A DNA stretch of 64,000 bases from Paractinoplanes lichenicola (GTDB lineage: Bacteria; Actinomycetota; Actinomycetes; Mycobacteriales; Micromonosporaceae), in the NCBI RefSeq assembly GCF_016785085.1, contig NZ_JAENHO010000002.1:682001-746000 (forward strand), written 5' to 3'. A program made the translations under genes and the position numbers. Of this stretch, positions 1-7,934 are shown piece after piece. Numbering within the stretch: position 1 is the stretch's first letter; every line of letters starts with the position of its first letter. The notes beneath the pieces were generated by a model that was not told the origin of the DNA, made no database searches, and saw only the letters and a program-made list of their open reading frames with translations.

Positions 1-43
1 ATGACCCGCCCGCGGCCGGCTTCCTCGCCGTCGGGCGAGTTAC

Positions 44-550
44 CTATGCAGCGGGGCGCTTAGGCAGCTTCCAGTCCGGGCGCGGGAAGTGGCACGTGTA
101 GCCGTCGGGGATGCGCTCCAGATAATCCTGGTGCTCCGGCTCGGCCTCCCAGAACGGCCCGGCCGCGGTGACCTCGGTGACGACCTTGCCCGGCCACAGC
201 CCCGACGCCTCGACGTCGGCGATCGTGTCCTCGGCGACCCGCTTCTGCTCGTCGTCGGTGTAGAAGATCGCCGACCGGTAGCTGGTGCCGATGTCGTTGC
301 CCTGCCGGTTGAGCGTGGTCGGGTCGTGGATCTGGAAGAAGAACTCGAGCAGATCCCGGTACGACGTCAGGGCCGGGTCGTACGTGATCTCGATGGCCTC
401 GGCGTGGCCGTCGTGGTTGTAGTAGGTCGCGTTCTCGACCCGGCCCCCGGTGTAGCCGACCCTGGTCGTGATCACCCCGGGCCGGCGGCGGATCAGATCC
501 TGCATCCCCCAGAAGCAGCCCCCGGCCAGAATCGCCTTCTCCTCAGCCAT
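44..550 (-). CDS. msrA: Peptide-methionine (S)-S-oxide reductase MsrA
   Basis: Cytosolic repair enzyme that reduces methionine-S-sulfoxide in proteins or free methionine using thioredoxin. The GCFWG motif carrying the catalytic cysteine is at residues 11-15 of the 168-residue product. The C-terminal GYTCHF segment supplies a likely resolving cysteine, and the GYTGG and HAEAI family blocks are present. Length is normal. A GTG three codons upstream (559) is in frame, but GGGAG sits 8 nt before the ATG at 550, so ATG is chosen. It is encoded 57 nt downstream of the DEAD-box helicase stop on the same strand, so co-transcription is possible. Confidence 0.95.
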   Translation of the reverse strand: MAEEKAILAGGCFWGMQDLIRRRPGVITTRVGYTGGRVENATYYNHDGHAEAIEITYDPALTSYRDLLEFFFQIHDPTTLNRQGNDIGTSYRSAIFYTDDEQKRVAEDTIADVEASGLWPGKVVTEVTAAGPFWEAEPEHQDYLERIPDGYTCHFPRPDWKLPKRPAA

Positions 551-607
551 GCCGATCACTCCCGTCGTAGTTCGCTCCCACCGGACCGTGCAGACGATCC
601 CGGCGGC

Positions 608-2290
608 CTAGCGGTTGTACCTTTCCCGGCGCACGGTCGGGCGCTTGCCGCGGATCGTGCTCTTCTGCAGTGACTGGATCACCCGGTCGGCCTCGCCCTC
701 GGGCACCTCGACCAGCGCGAAGCGGTCGGTGATCTGGATCGCCCCGACGTCGCGGGCCGGCAGGCCGGACTCGTTGGTGATGGCGCCGACCAGATCCTGC
801 GGGCGCAGGCCGGCCCGGCGGCCGATGCCGACGAACAGCCGGGTGGTGTCGTCGTTGTTCCCCCGCGGGCGGCGCTCGTTGGGGAAGCGGCCCCCGCCCG
901 GCTTGGTGCGGTCGCGCTGCTCGCGCTCGCGCGGGGGCATCGCGGCCGGGATCTCGGGCTCGTCGACGTCGCCGCCGTTCGCGTCGTTGAGCAGCTTCAG
1001 GCCGGCCAGCGCCACCTGCTCGATGTCGGCGTCGTCGACGAGCCGCTCGAGGATCGGCCGGAACCGCTCGAGGTCGTCGTCCTCCAGCGTCTCCCGCACG
1101 GTCGTGCGCAGCAGCTCCAGGCGGCGCGCCCGCAGGTCGGTGACGGTGGGCAGCTTCTCCATGGTGATGCGCTGCCCGGTCAGGCGCTCGATCGCCTTGA
1201 TCATCCGCTGCTCGCGCGGCTCGGCCAGGGTGATGGCGGCGCCCTCGCGCCCGGCCCGGCCGACCCGGCCGATGCGGTGCACGTACGCCTCGGGGGCCGA
1301 GGGCACGTTGTAGTTGATGACGTGGGTCAGCAGGTCGACGTCGAGCCCGCGGGCCGCCACGTCGGTGGCCACCAGCAGCTCGGTGCTGCCGCCGCGGAGC
1401 CGGCCCATCACCCGGTCGCGCTGATCCTGGCTCATGCCGCCGTGCAGCGCCTCGGCCCGATAACCCCGGCCGTTGAGGCTCTGGGTGACCTCGTCGACCT
1501 CCTCGCGGGTGCGGCAGAACACGATCGCCGCCTGCGGCGCCTCGACGTCGAGCACGCGGCCGAGCGCGGCCGTCTTGTGGGCGCGGGCGATCAGGAAGGC
1601 GCTCTGGCGCACCTTGGGCAGGGTGTCGGCCGTGGCGGTGTCGCGGCCCATCCGGATGCGCAGCGGGTCGCGCAGGTGGCGGCGGGCGATGGCGTCGATG
1701 CGCGGCGGCATGGTCGCCGAGAAGAGCACGGTCTGCCGGGTGTCGGGCGTCTCGGCCAGGATGGCCTCGATGTCCTCGGCGAAGCCCATGTCGAGCATCT
1801 CGTCGGCCTCGTCGAGCACGACCGCGCCCACCTCGCCGAGCTGCAGGGTGCCCCGCTCGATGTGGTCGAGGACCCGGCCCGGCGTGCCCACCACGATGTC
1901 GACGCCGCGCCGCAGCACCTGCAGCTGACGGGTGATCGGCTGCCCGCCGTAGACGGGGAGGACCTGCACGCCGAGCTCGCGCCCGTAGCGGTGGACCGCC
2001 TGCGACACCTGCTCGGCCAGCTCGCGGGTCGGCACCAGCACCAGCGACGCCGGCCCGTCCTGCGCCCCGGCCTCGAGGCCCTGCAGCAGCGGCAGCGCGA
2101 AGGCGGCCGTCTTGCCCGTGCCCGTCGCGGCCTGGCCGACCAGATCCTTGCCCTCGACCAGGGGCGGGATGGCCTCGCGCTGGATCGGGGTGGGCTCCTC
2201 GTAGCCCAGACCAGCCAGCGCGCGCAGCAGCTCCGGCCGCAGCCCTAGCGCGGCGAAGTCGGCAACGGCCTCCAACTGGTCTTCATCCAT
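608..2290 (-). CDS. DEAD-box ATP-dependent RNA helicase (DeaD/CsdA-like)
   Basis: ATP-dependent RNA unwinding, in this family linked to ribosome assembly and cold adaptation. The product is 560 aa. Motifs: Q motif PTPIQ near residue 33, Walker A AATGTGKT 54-61, PTRELA 87-92, DEAD 160-163, SAT near 191, then ARGLD and HRIGRVGRAG in the second RecA lobe. The last about 75 residues form a DbpA-type RNA-binding (RRM-like) domain with the pattern LFVGIGRRAGLRPQDLVGAI. This architecture is typical of actinobacterial DeaD-like helicases. A basic linker at about 440-475 precedes the RNA-binding domain. Confidence 0.95.
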   Translation of the reverse strand: MDEDQLEAVADFAALGLRPELLRALAGLGYEEPTPIQREAIPPLVEGKDLVGQAATGTGKTAAFALPLLQGLEAGAQDGPASLVLVPTRELAEQVSQAVHRYGRELGVQVLPVYGGQPITRQLQVLRRGVDIVVGTPGRVLDHIERGTLQLGEVGAVVLDEADEMLDMGFAEDIEAILAETPDTRQTVLFSATMPPRIDAIARRHLRDPLRIRMGRDTATADTLPKVRQSAFLIARAHKTAALGRVLDVEAPQAAIVFCRTREEVDEVTQSLNGRGYRAEALHGGMSQDQRDRVMGRLRGGSTELLVATDVAARGLDVDLLTHVINYNVPSAPEAYVHRIGRVGRAGREGAAITLAEPREQRMIKAIERLTGQRITMEKLPTVTDLRARRLELLRTTVRETLEDDDLERFRPILERLVDDADIEQVALAGLKLLNDANGGDVDEPEIPAAMPPREREQRDRTKPGGGRFPNERRPRGNNDDTTRLFVGIGRRAGLRPQDLVGAITNESGLPARDVGAIQITDRFALVEVPEGEADRVIQSLQKSTIRGKRPTVRRERYNR

Positions 2291-2420
2291 CCCACCAGGA
2301 TACGAACCGTCCTCGGCGCCGCTGCGCCCGGCAGCCGTTATCTTTTCGTTACCTTCGGTCTGAAATCGGGACTCCTCGTGGGGCGTGTTCGTGGCACATC
2401 CCTACTGAAGGAGACCCCCC

Positions 2421-3059
2421 ATGCGTTCCATCGCCTTTGGAGCTGCCGCCGTCTTCGGTGCCCTCAGCCTCACCGCCTGCGCCAACAGCGCCGCTCCGGC
2501 CGCTCAGCCCGCTACTACGCCTGTCGCGTCTTCCGCCACCTCGCCCGTCGCCAGCGTGGCGTCGCCGGCCGCCAAGCCTTCTTCGGCGGCGTCGCCGGCC
2601 AAGCCTTCGGTGGCGACCTCCGACGTCAGTCAGCTGGTCAAGCTCGGCATCACGATCAACAAGGGCGTGCTGATCGACGTGGCCGACGACGGGGTCGACC
2701 GGTGGCTGTCGGTCGGCAAGAACGGCGTCGACTTCACCGGCACCGCGCGGACCGACAACACGATGATGTCGCTCAAGGCGGCCCCCGTACGCGGGAAGAA
2801 CAAGGTGCTGATCAAGCCGCCCTTCTACAACGAGGACCTGGGCCCGGGCTACTGCGTCGCCGACACCAAAGGTGCCGCGCTGAAGCTGGAGACCTGTAAG
2901 ACCGGCCGTACGCAGCAGGTCTTCACGATCGTCCCGGCGGGCGACTCCGGGCAATTCGAGCTTCACGGGGCGTACGGGGTCATTCGGGTCGACAATGGCA
3001 AGATCACGACGAACGGCCGGGGCCGGGTGGGCCTGCAGACCATCAAGTACGCCGGCTGA
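2421..3059 (+). CDS. Secreted lipoprotein with a domain shared with the nearby membrane protein
   Basis: Function unknown. The 212-residue protein starts with a lipoprotein signal ending in the lipobox LTAC (Cys20), so it should be anchored outside the membrane. A low-complexity Ala/Pro/Ser/Val linker follows to about residue 65, then a globular domain. That domain (IDVADDGVDRW, GPGYCVAD, PAGDSGQF, LQTIKY) is clearly homologous to the C-terminal half of the protein at 3586-4284. The pattern GYCV...C...Q.FTI recalls a ricin-like trefoil, but this is only an impression. AAGGAG lies 7 nt before the ATG. It probably heads the operon with the ECF sigma factor 21 nt downstream. Confidence 0.85.
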   Translation: MRSIAFGAAAVFGALSLTACANSAAPAAQPATTPVASSATSPVASVASPAAKPSSAASPAKPSVATSDVSQLVKLGITINKGVLIDVADDGVDRWLSVGKNGVDFTGTARTDNTMMSLKAAPVRGKNKVLIKPPFYNEDLGPGYCVADTKGAALKLETCKTGRTQQVFTIVPAGDSGQFELHGAYGVIRVDNGKITTNGRGRVGLQTIKYAG

Positions 3060-3080
3060 CCCACGGAGCTTCCCTTCCCC

Positions 3081-3593
3081 ATGCGTGACGCCGAGGACTT
3101 CGACTCCTTCTACGCGTTGTCCTCGCGTCGCGTCCTGGCCCACGTGGCCATGATGGTCGGCAGCCGGGCCGAGGCCGAGGACGCCGTGGCCGAGGCGTAC
3201 CTGCGAGCCTGGAACCGCTGGCACAAGATCAGCAAGTACGAGAACCCCGAGGCCTGGGTACGCCAGGTCGCCTACCGCCAAGCGGTGAGCACCTGGCGCA
3301 AGGCCGTCAACCGGATCCAGGCCCACTGGCGCGAGACGACCGACCAGACCGTCGACGAGCTCGGCCCGGACCACGTCGCGATCGTCGCGGCCCTCCGCAA
3401 GATCCCGGCCGACCAGCGCCGGGTGATCGTGCTGCACCACGTGGCCGGGCTGACCGTGGCCGAGATCCATTCCGAGCTCGGCATCCCGGCCGGCACGATC
3501 ACCACCTGGCTGGCCCGCGGACGCCGGGCCCTGGCCGCTCACCTGAACGACAGCGACACTTTCGAGATGGGCCAGGAGCGCCGCGATGTCTGA
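3081..3593 (+). CDS. ECF-type RNA polymerase sigma factor
   Basis: Directs RNA polymerase to a small regulon, presumably in response to an envelope signal. The 170-residue protein has region 2 at about residues 4-70 (DFDSFYALSSRRVLAHV, then EDAVAEAYLRAWNRW) and region 4 at about 108-160 (IPADQRRVIVLHHVAGLTV, helix-turn-helix to about WLARGRRALAAHL). There is no C-terminal extension. The stop overlaps the next gene by 8 nt (ATG at 3586), indicating translational coupling to the putative anti-sigma factor. The flanking genes share a domain, which suggests they sense or present the signal. Confidence 0.92.
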   Translation: MRDAEDFDSFYALSSRRVLAHVAMMVGSRAEAEDAVAEAYLRAWNRWHKISKYENPEAWVRQVAYRQAVSTWRKAVNRIQAHWRETTDQTVDELGPDHVAIVAALRKIPADQRRVIVLHHVAGLTVAEIHSELGIPAGTITTWLARGRRALAAHLNDSDTFEMGQERRDV

Positions 3594-4284
3594 CGACCGG
3601 ATCCGGGAAGGACTCGACGCCTACGCGGAACATCTGCAACGGACCACCGGCCCCGCCCCGGCCGCCGAGATCCGCCGCCGCGGCGACCGGCGCCGGCGCA
3701 ACCGGGCGGTCGGCGCCGCCTTCGCCGCCGTGCTGATCGCGGCGGCCGGCCTCGGCACGGTGCTCAACCGCGGGGGCGGTGATCCCGATCGGACTCCTCA
3801 ACCGGCGGCCCCGAGCGTGACGCCGTCGTTCTCGTGGCCGCCCCCACTCCCGTCCCGGCCCTCCAGCGACGTGACCTCGACCATCACCGTGCGCGGCGTC
3901 GACCTGAACGCCAGGGTCGTGATCGACGTGCCCGACGACGGCCTGGACCGGTGGATGCAGGTAGGAGTGGGTGGCGTGGTCGACTTCTCCGGATCCGCCA
4001 AGGACGAGACCACCAGCATGATCATCTTCCCGGCCCCGGTCGACACTCCGAACCGGGTGGTGGTCACCCCGGCCGCCCGCCCCGGCTATTGCGTCGCGGC
4101 CACCAGCGGGGTGCGACTGACCCTGCAACCGTGCGAGAACGCGGCCCCGGCCCAGACCTGGACGATCGCTCCGGAAGGCGACTCCGGCGCTTTCTCCCTG
4201 ACCGGCCCGAACGGCGGCCTGAAGGTCGGCGACGGTGGCCTCGCCACGGACGGCCGCGGCGTCCTCCAGACGATCCGGTTCTGA
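3586..4284 (+). CDS. Probable anti-sigma factor: single-pass membrane protein with extracellular domain
   Basis: The 232-residue protein has about 43 residues of charged cytosolic N-terminus (rich in Arg at 32-42), one transmembrane helix at about residues 44-62, a Pro/Ser linker and an extracellular domain from about residue 98. That domain is paralogous to the lipoprotein at 2421-3059 (IDVPDDGLDRWMQVG, RPGYCVAA, PEGDSGAF, LQTIRF). No zinc-binding anti-sigma cysteine/histidine motif is visible, so the anti-sigma role is inferred from the 8-nt overlap with the sigma gene and the topology. It ends 1 nt before the convergent oxidoreductase gene with no evident terminator. Confidence 0.72.
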   Translation: MSDDRIREGLDAYAEHLQRTTGPAPAAEIRRRGDRRRRNRAVGAAFAAVLIAAAGLGTVLNRGGGDPDRTPQPAAPSVTPSFSWPPPLPSRPSSDVTSTITVRGVDLNARVVIDVPDDGLDRWMQVGVGGVVDFSGSAKDETTSMIIFPAPVDTPNRVVVTPAARPGYCVAATSGVRLTLQPCENAAPAQTWTIAPEGDSGAFSLTGPNGGLKVGDGGLATDGRGVLQTIRF

Positions 4285-4285
4285 C

Positions 4286-5245
4286 TCACGGCACGACGAC
4301 CAGCCGGCGACCCCGCAGGTCGGTGCACTGCCAGGCGGTCTCGATGTCGCTCAGCGGGACCCTCAGCACGTCGAAGGTCAGCCGCCCGGCCCGCGTCCAG
4401 TCCACCACCTGCCCGTACGCCTCCTGCATGGTCCCGGCGTCGAGCCCCTTGGCCGCCCCGCAGATCTCGACCCCGGAGGTGCGCAGGCTCTCCGCGGCGA
4501 CAGTGAGCGTGCCACCCGCGGATTCCCCGATCTGGATCAGCCGGGTCGGTTTCCCGAAGGCGAACGTCCGCGGGACCAGCGATCGCAGCAGGATCTCGGT
4601 GGGCCGCCCCCACAGGTAGTCGAGCACGACGTCGTATCCGTCGCCCTTGGCATCCACGTAGGCCTGCGCGAGCGCCTCGTCCGCCACGGCAGTGTTGATC
4701 ACCACGTCGGCGCCCAGACTCCGTACCTCCCGCAACTGATCGTCGTCACGGCCGGTCGCGACGATGCGTCCGGCGCCGAGCAGCCGGGCCACCTGCACCG
4801 CGAGCCGTCCCGCGACCCCGGTGGCCCCCTGCACCAGCACGGTCTCGCCCGGCATGAAGCCGCCCGCGGTCCTGATCGACATGCCGGTGATCGCCGTGCC
4901 CAACACGGTCGCGACCGCCGGGTCCAGGCCTTCCACGATCGGCACGGACGCCCCCACGGGCACGACGGTCCTCTCGGCCAGCGCGCCGTAGGGCAGACGC
5001 GGGTTGCCGAACCCGACCAGCGTGCCGTCCGGAAGCGTGCCCACGCCGTCGAAGCCCGGAATCGCCGGCAGTCGCGCGGTGTATCCCCCGCTCGCGTAGT
5101 GGGTGCCGGCCGCGATGCGCTTGTCGACGGTCTCGACCGCCACCGCCTTGACGTCGATGACCACCTCGTCGTCCCCGGCGACGGGATCGGGGAAGTCCTC
5201 GTAGCGGGGGATGCCACCGATCTCGTGCAGCACCGCGGCTTTCAT
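4286..5245 (-). CDS. MDR-family NADPH:quinone reductase-like zinc-free alcohol dehydrogenase
   Basis: Medium-chain dehydrogenase/reductase of 319 aa, probably a cytosolic NADPH-dependent reductase of quinones or reactive carbonyls. The N-terminal GroES-like fold begins MKAAVLHEIGG. The Rossmann segment is GATGVAGRLAVQVARLLGAGRIVATGR at about 146-172, and FDGVGTLPDG is typical of the quinone-reductase branch. No structural-zinc cysteine cluster is seen. ATG at 5245 is preferred over GTG at 5248 because it overlaps the TGA of the upstream 60-codon ORF (TGATG), implying coupling. The promoter lies beneath a tet-type operator at 5437-5457, so the neighbouring TetR protein very likely represses it. 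Confidence 0.88.
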   Translation of the reverse strand: MKAAVLHEIGGIPRYEDFPDPVAGDDEVVIDVKAVAVETVDKRIAAGTHYASGGYTARLPAIPGFDGVGTLPDGTLVGFGNPRLPYGALAERTVVPVGASVPIVEGLDPAVATVLGTAITGMSIRTAGGFMPGETVLVQGATGVAGRLAVQVARLLGAGRIVATGRDDDQLREVRSLGADVVINTAVADEALAQAYVDAKGDGYDVVLDYLWGRPTEILLRSLVPRTFAFGKPTRLIQIGESAGGTLTVAAESLRTSGVEICGAAKGLDAGTMQEAYGQVVDWTRAGRLTFDVLRVPLSDIETAWQCTDLRGRRLVVVP

Positions 5246-5427
5246 CACGACTCCCGGCCGAAGAGCGCCGCGATCCGGCGCTGCCAGCCCGGCAGGAACC
5301 GGGGCGGACGGTTGTGGTGCGGCGGCGCGGGGTGCGCGGCGAGCCCATGGCCTTGGTGCCCGACCGGCCGTTCGGCGTGCGCTGGCACGCCGGGAATCAG
5401 ATGAGTCACTCGGTGCAGGAGCTTCAT
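5245..5427 (-). CDS. Small His/Pro-rich ORF, translationally coupled to the MDR reductase
   Basis: Sixty codons. The product has eight histidines and many prolines, no clear membrane segment, and is not recognised. Support comes from position: it starts 10 nt from the tet-type operator, an AGGGA element lies 6 nt before its ATG, and its TGA overlaps the ATG of the reductase gene. It may be a real small protein or a leader ORF that loads ribosomes for the reductase. Confidence 0.5.
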   Translation of the reverse strand: MKLLHRVTHLIPGVPAHAERPVGHQGHGLAAHPAPPHHNRPPRFLPGWQRRIAALFGRES

Positions 5428-5436
5428 TCCTTGTCC

Positions 5437-5457
5437 CTCTCTATCAGTGATAGAGAG
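5437..5457. promoter_or_regulatory. tet operator, O2-like (perfect 10-bp palindrome)
   Basis: Ten-bp arms are perfectly inverted around G5447. The inner 19 bp (5438-5456) read TCTCTATCAGTGATAGAGA, differing at one position from the classical Tn10 tetO2. The site lies between divergent tetR and the coupled ORF/reductase unit, directly before the ORF start, and is the probable TetR binding site. Confidence 0.9.
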
Positions 5458-5476
5458 AATCTAGCACTGATAGAGT
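5458..5476. promoter_or_regulatory. Second tet operator, O1-like (degenerate left half)
   Basis: The sequence AATCTAGCACTGATAGAGT matches classical tetO1 at 16 of 19 positions by eye. The right half is nearly perfect; the left half has two changes and the centre one. Its centre is 20 bp from that of the 5437-5457 operator. It lies just upstream of the tetR start, as expected for autoregulation. Confidence 0.75.
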
Positions 5477-5495
5477 GCCGGTGGAGGTACCGATT

Positions 5496-6125
5496 TTGGC
5501 GCTTGATCGACAGCGGATCGTCGACGAGGCCGTCGCCCTGCTCGACGCCGAGGGCTTCGACGGCGTGACGACCCGCAAACTCGCCGCCCGGCTCGGCGTG
5601 CAGTCGCCGACGCTCTACTGGCACGTGCCCAACAAGGCCGCCCTGGTCACCGCGATCGCCGACGCGATCCTCGACCAGGAGTTCGCCGCCGTGGCCCCGC
5701 CCGAGCCCGATCAGCCCTGGCCCGAGTGGCTGGGCGCCCTCGCCGAGCGGCTGCGCCGAGCCCTGCTGGCCCACCCGGACGGCGCCCGGGTCGTCTCCGC
5801 CGCCCAGCTGTCCCGCACCGTGGCCGCGCTCTCCGAGCTGGCCATGAGCACGCTGGTGGCCCGCGGCATCCCGCTCCGGCAGGCCCGCGTGATCGTCCTG
5901 ACCGTCGAACGCTTCACCGTCGGCCACGTCCTCGAGGAGCAGGCCCCGCGCCCGGAGGGGGCCGCCCTCGAAGGCTTCGACCTGCCCACCTTCACCGAAC
6001 AACACCCGACCGTGGTCGCCGCCATCACCGACTACTTCCAGCCCGGCCGCACAGTCGACGACCTCTTCCGCGACTGCCTACAGGTAGTCATCGAGGGCGC
6101 CGTGGCCACGGCCGGCCGCTCTTGA
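5496..6125 (+). CDS. TetR-class transcriptional repressor (true TetR/TetR_C architecture)
   Basis: DNA-binding repressor of 209 aa. The N-terminal segment (LDRQRIVDEAVALLDAEGF, GVTTRKLAARLGV, SPTLYWHVPNKAAL) aligns almost without gaps to Tn10 TetR, including the recognition helix PTLYWHV.NK. The C-terminal core is of the TetR_C type (RALLAHPDGARVV, ERFTVGHVLEEQ). A GTG at 5475 is possible, but GGAGG sits 8 nt before the TTG at 5496 and this start gives the TetR N-terminus. Positions matching tetracycline-contact residues His64 and His100 are Phe and Val, so the inducer is probably not tetracycline. Two tet operators lie immediately upstream. Confidence 0.92.
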   Translation: MALDRQRIVDEAVALLDAEGFDGVTTRKLAARLGVQSPTLYWHVPNKAALVTAIADAILDQEFAAVAPPEPDQPWPEWLGALAERLRRALLAHPDGARVVSAAQLSRTVAALSELAMSTLVARGIPLRQARVIVLTVERFTVGHVLEEQAPRPEGAALEGFDLPTFTEQHPTVVAAITDYFQPGRTVDDLFRDCLQVVIEGAVATAGRS

Positions 6126-6163
6126 CTGGTTGCCTACGGCTGTCCGAGGAAAGGCCGACCATT

Positions 6164-7321
6164 GTGACCGTCGACCGTGTCGACCTGCCCGAGTTCCGCT
6201 CGCTCACCTGGCGTGACGTCGACCCCGCGACCCGCCCCGATTTCGACCCGGCGGGTGTGGCCGCGTTGGTGCGGTCGCTGCCCCCGGCGGCCGACGTCCC
6301 GCCGCCCGGCACCGACTGGCGGCTCGCCGACTTCTGGTGGGACCGGATGACGGCGGCCCTGGTCGAGCGTCTCGGCCCGTGGGCCGTGGGCTGGCAACAC
6401 ACGGTGGAGTTGGAGGACTACCAGGATCGTGGCGTCATTCCGATCTGGAGGGACGTCTGGCTGACCATCACGACGCCCGCCGAGACCCTTGACCGCCTGG
6501 CCCGCGCCCTCGTGGCCTGGCACGAACTCACCGTCGAACTGGCCACCGACGCGCGCGGCCGGTTCGCCGCCATGGCCCCGGCCGACCCCGGCCGTACGGG
6601 GGATCCGGTGGCCTGGCGCGCGGTGAAGGCACCCGGCATCGGCCGCTGGCACCCCGAGCACTTCACCCAGCAGATCCCCCACCCGACCTCGCTGACGTGG
6701 GCCGATGTCGATCCGCGGGCGCGGAGCTTCGACCCGGCGACGGTCGCCGCAGTGGTGGCCCCGCTGGTGACGGCACCGCCGGCGCAGGAAGCGGATTGGC
6801 GTCTGCGGGACTTGTGGCTGGAGAGCATCGCGATCGGCCTGATGGACCGCTATGGAACGTGGACGCTCGGCTGGCGCTGGGGGATCGGCGAGGCCGACTT
6901 CGACGGCGGCCCGGTCGCCAACTGGTGCTGCTACTCGGATTCGGTCACCACCCCGGAAGCGACCGCCGCCGTCGTCACCGCCGCCCTGATCGAATGGCAC
7001 GACTGGCTGGTGGAGATCGCCGACTGCTTCGACCGTTACCTGCCGCTGGCCCCGGACGACCTCGACGGCTGGGAGCGAGCGGTCGCCCACCTGGTGACCG
7101 CGGTCGGAGAGCGTGCGCAGTACGAGTCCGCCTGGTACCGCTGCTGCACAACGGTGCTCGGCTGGTTCCTCGAGGCGGCCGGCGTCGCCCCCGCCGAACG
7201 CGGCCGGCTGCTCGATCACGCGATCGGCGGCCGATTCGCCAGCTGGGCCGAGCCGGACAGCCAGCTGGTCGAGTCGGTGGCCGGGCGCCTGGCCGGAAAG
7301 GTGGCCGGTGTCCTTCCCTGA
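6164..7321 (+). CDS. Unknown protein with internal duplication, coupled to Fic
   Basis: Not recognised. The 385-residue soluble protein consists of two related halves. Each begins with LTW.DVDP..., followed by FDPA.VAA.V, a DWRL.D.W segment and a tryptophan-rich GW block, then a helical stretch WH..(T/L)VE(L/I)A. GAAAGG lies 9 nt before the GTG at 6164. The stop overlaps the start of the Fic gene (GTG 7308), so both are made together, and it could be a Fic target, regulator or inhibitor; nothing in its sequence proves this. It begins 38 nt after tetR. Confidence 0.72.
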   Translation: MTVDRVDLPEFRSLTWRDVDPATRPDFDPAGVAALVRSLPPAADVPPPGTDWRLADFWWDRMTAALVERLGPWAVGWQHTVELEDYQDRGVIPIWRDVWLTITTPAETLDRLARALVAWHELTVELATDARGRFAAMAPADPGRTGDPVAWRAVKAPGIGRWHPEHFTQQIPHPTSLTWADVDPRARSFDPATVAAVVAPLVTAPPAQEADWRLRDLWLESIAIGLMDRYGTWTLGWRWGIGEADFDGGPVANWCCYSDSVTTPEATAAVVTAALIEWHDWLVEIADCFDRYLPLAPDDLDGWERAVAHLVTAVGERAQYESAWYRCCTTVLGWFLEAAGVAPAERGRLLDHAIGGRFASWAEPDSQLVESVAGRLAGKVAGVLP

Positions 7322-7934
7322 CCAGCTGACGGCCTGGCAGCAGATCCGCGAGCAGGTGCCGTGGCGCACCGTCGTCCCTCACCTGACCAGCCCGATCCAC
7401 GCCGTACGGGACGGGTTCGCCACCCACCCCAGGCTCGGCTCGCTGCCCACCGAGGTCCGCCGGACGGCGACCACGGGCGCGGCTCTCACCCCCGCCGTGA
7501 CGGCCCGCTGGAACGCCCTGCTGCGCGGCCTGCCCGAGGTCACCTTCCGCCGCGGCCCGGCCTTCGCCAAGAACGGCCGGGACCGGTACGGCCTGCACGC
7601 CGACACCGAGCAGCGGTACGCATCGTGCCTGCACGACGCGGCCGACCCCACCCTCCCGGCAGCGTCCCGGGCCGCCCGGGCGTACCTCGACGTCGCGTTC
7701 TTCCACCCGTACGACGACGGCAACGCCCGCCTGGCCGCCCTGGTCCTGCACTATGTGTTGCTGCAAGCCGCCATCGAACTGGACGAGGTCCGCCCCATCC
7801 TGACCGTCGTTCGCCGAGCCGACGACCCCGACGGAGCAGCGGGCCTGGCCCGCCTGGTGCACGGCATCGCCCAGGCGACACACCGCAGGTGGGCACGCTC
7901 ATCACGTCCTCGTCGGCTGTTCATCGGATTGTGA
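7308..7934 (+). CDS. Fic/DOC family protein (probable AMPylase-like transferase)
   Basis: Fic enzymes transfer nucleotide or phosphate groups from cofactors to protein hydroxyls. The 208-residue protein carries the active-site loop FFHPYDDGNARLAAL with catalytic His133. The canonical HPFx(D/E)GN(G/K)R appears here as HPYDDGNAR, keeping His, acidic residue, Gly-Asn and Arg. No N-terminal or C-terminal (S/T)xxxE(G/N) inhibitory helix is obvious. GGAAAGG lies 6 nt before the GTG, and the first 14 nt overlap the upstream gene. It overlaps the convergent gene at 7921 by 14 nt. Confidence 0.82.
   Translation: MSFPDQLTAWQQIREQVPWRTVVPHLTSPIHAVRDGFATHPRLGSLPTEVRRTATTGAALTPAVTARWNALLRGLPEVTFRRGPAFAKNGRDRYGLHADTEQRYASCLHDAADPTLPAASRAARAYLDVAFFHPYDDGNARLAALVLHYVLLQAAIELDEVRPILTVVRRADDPDGAAGLARLVHGIAQATHRRWARSSRPRRLFIGL

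Noticed and set aside
5726..6163. Extended N-terminus of the duplicated protein overlapping tetR
   Set aside because: The extension is Arg/Pro-rich and lies inside tetR; GTG 6164 with a ribosome binding site is the better start.
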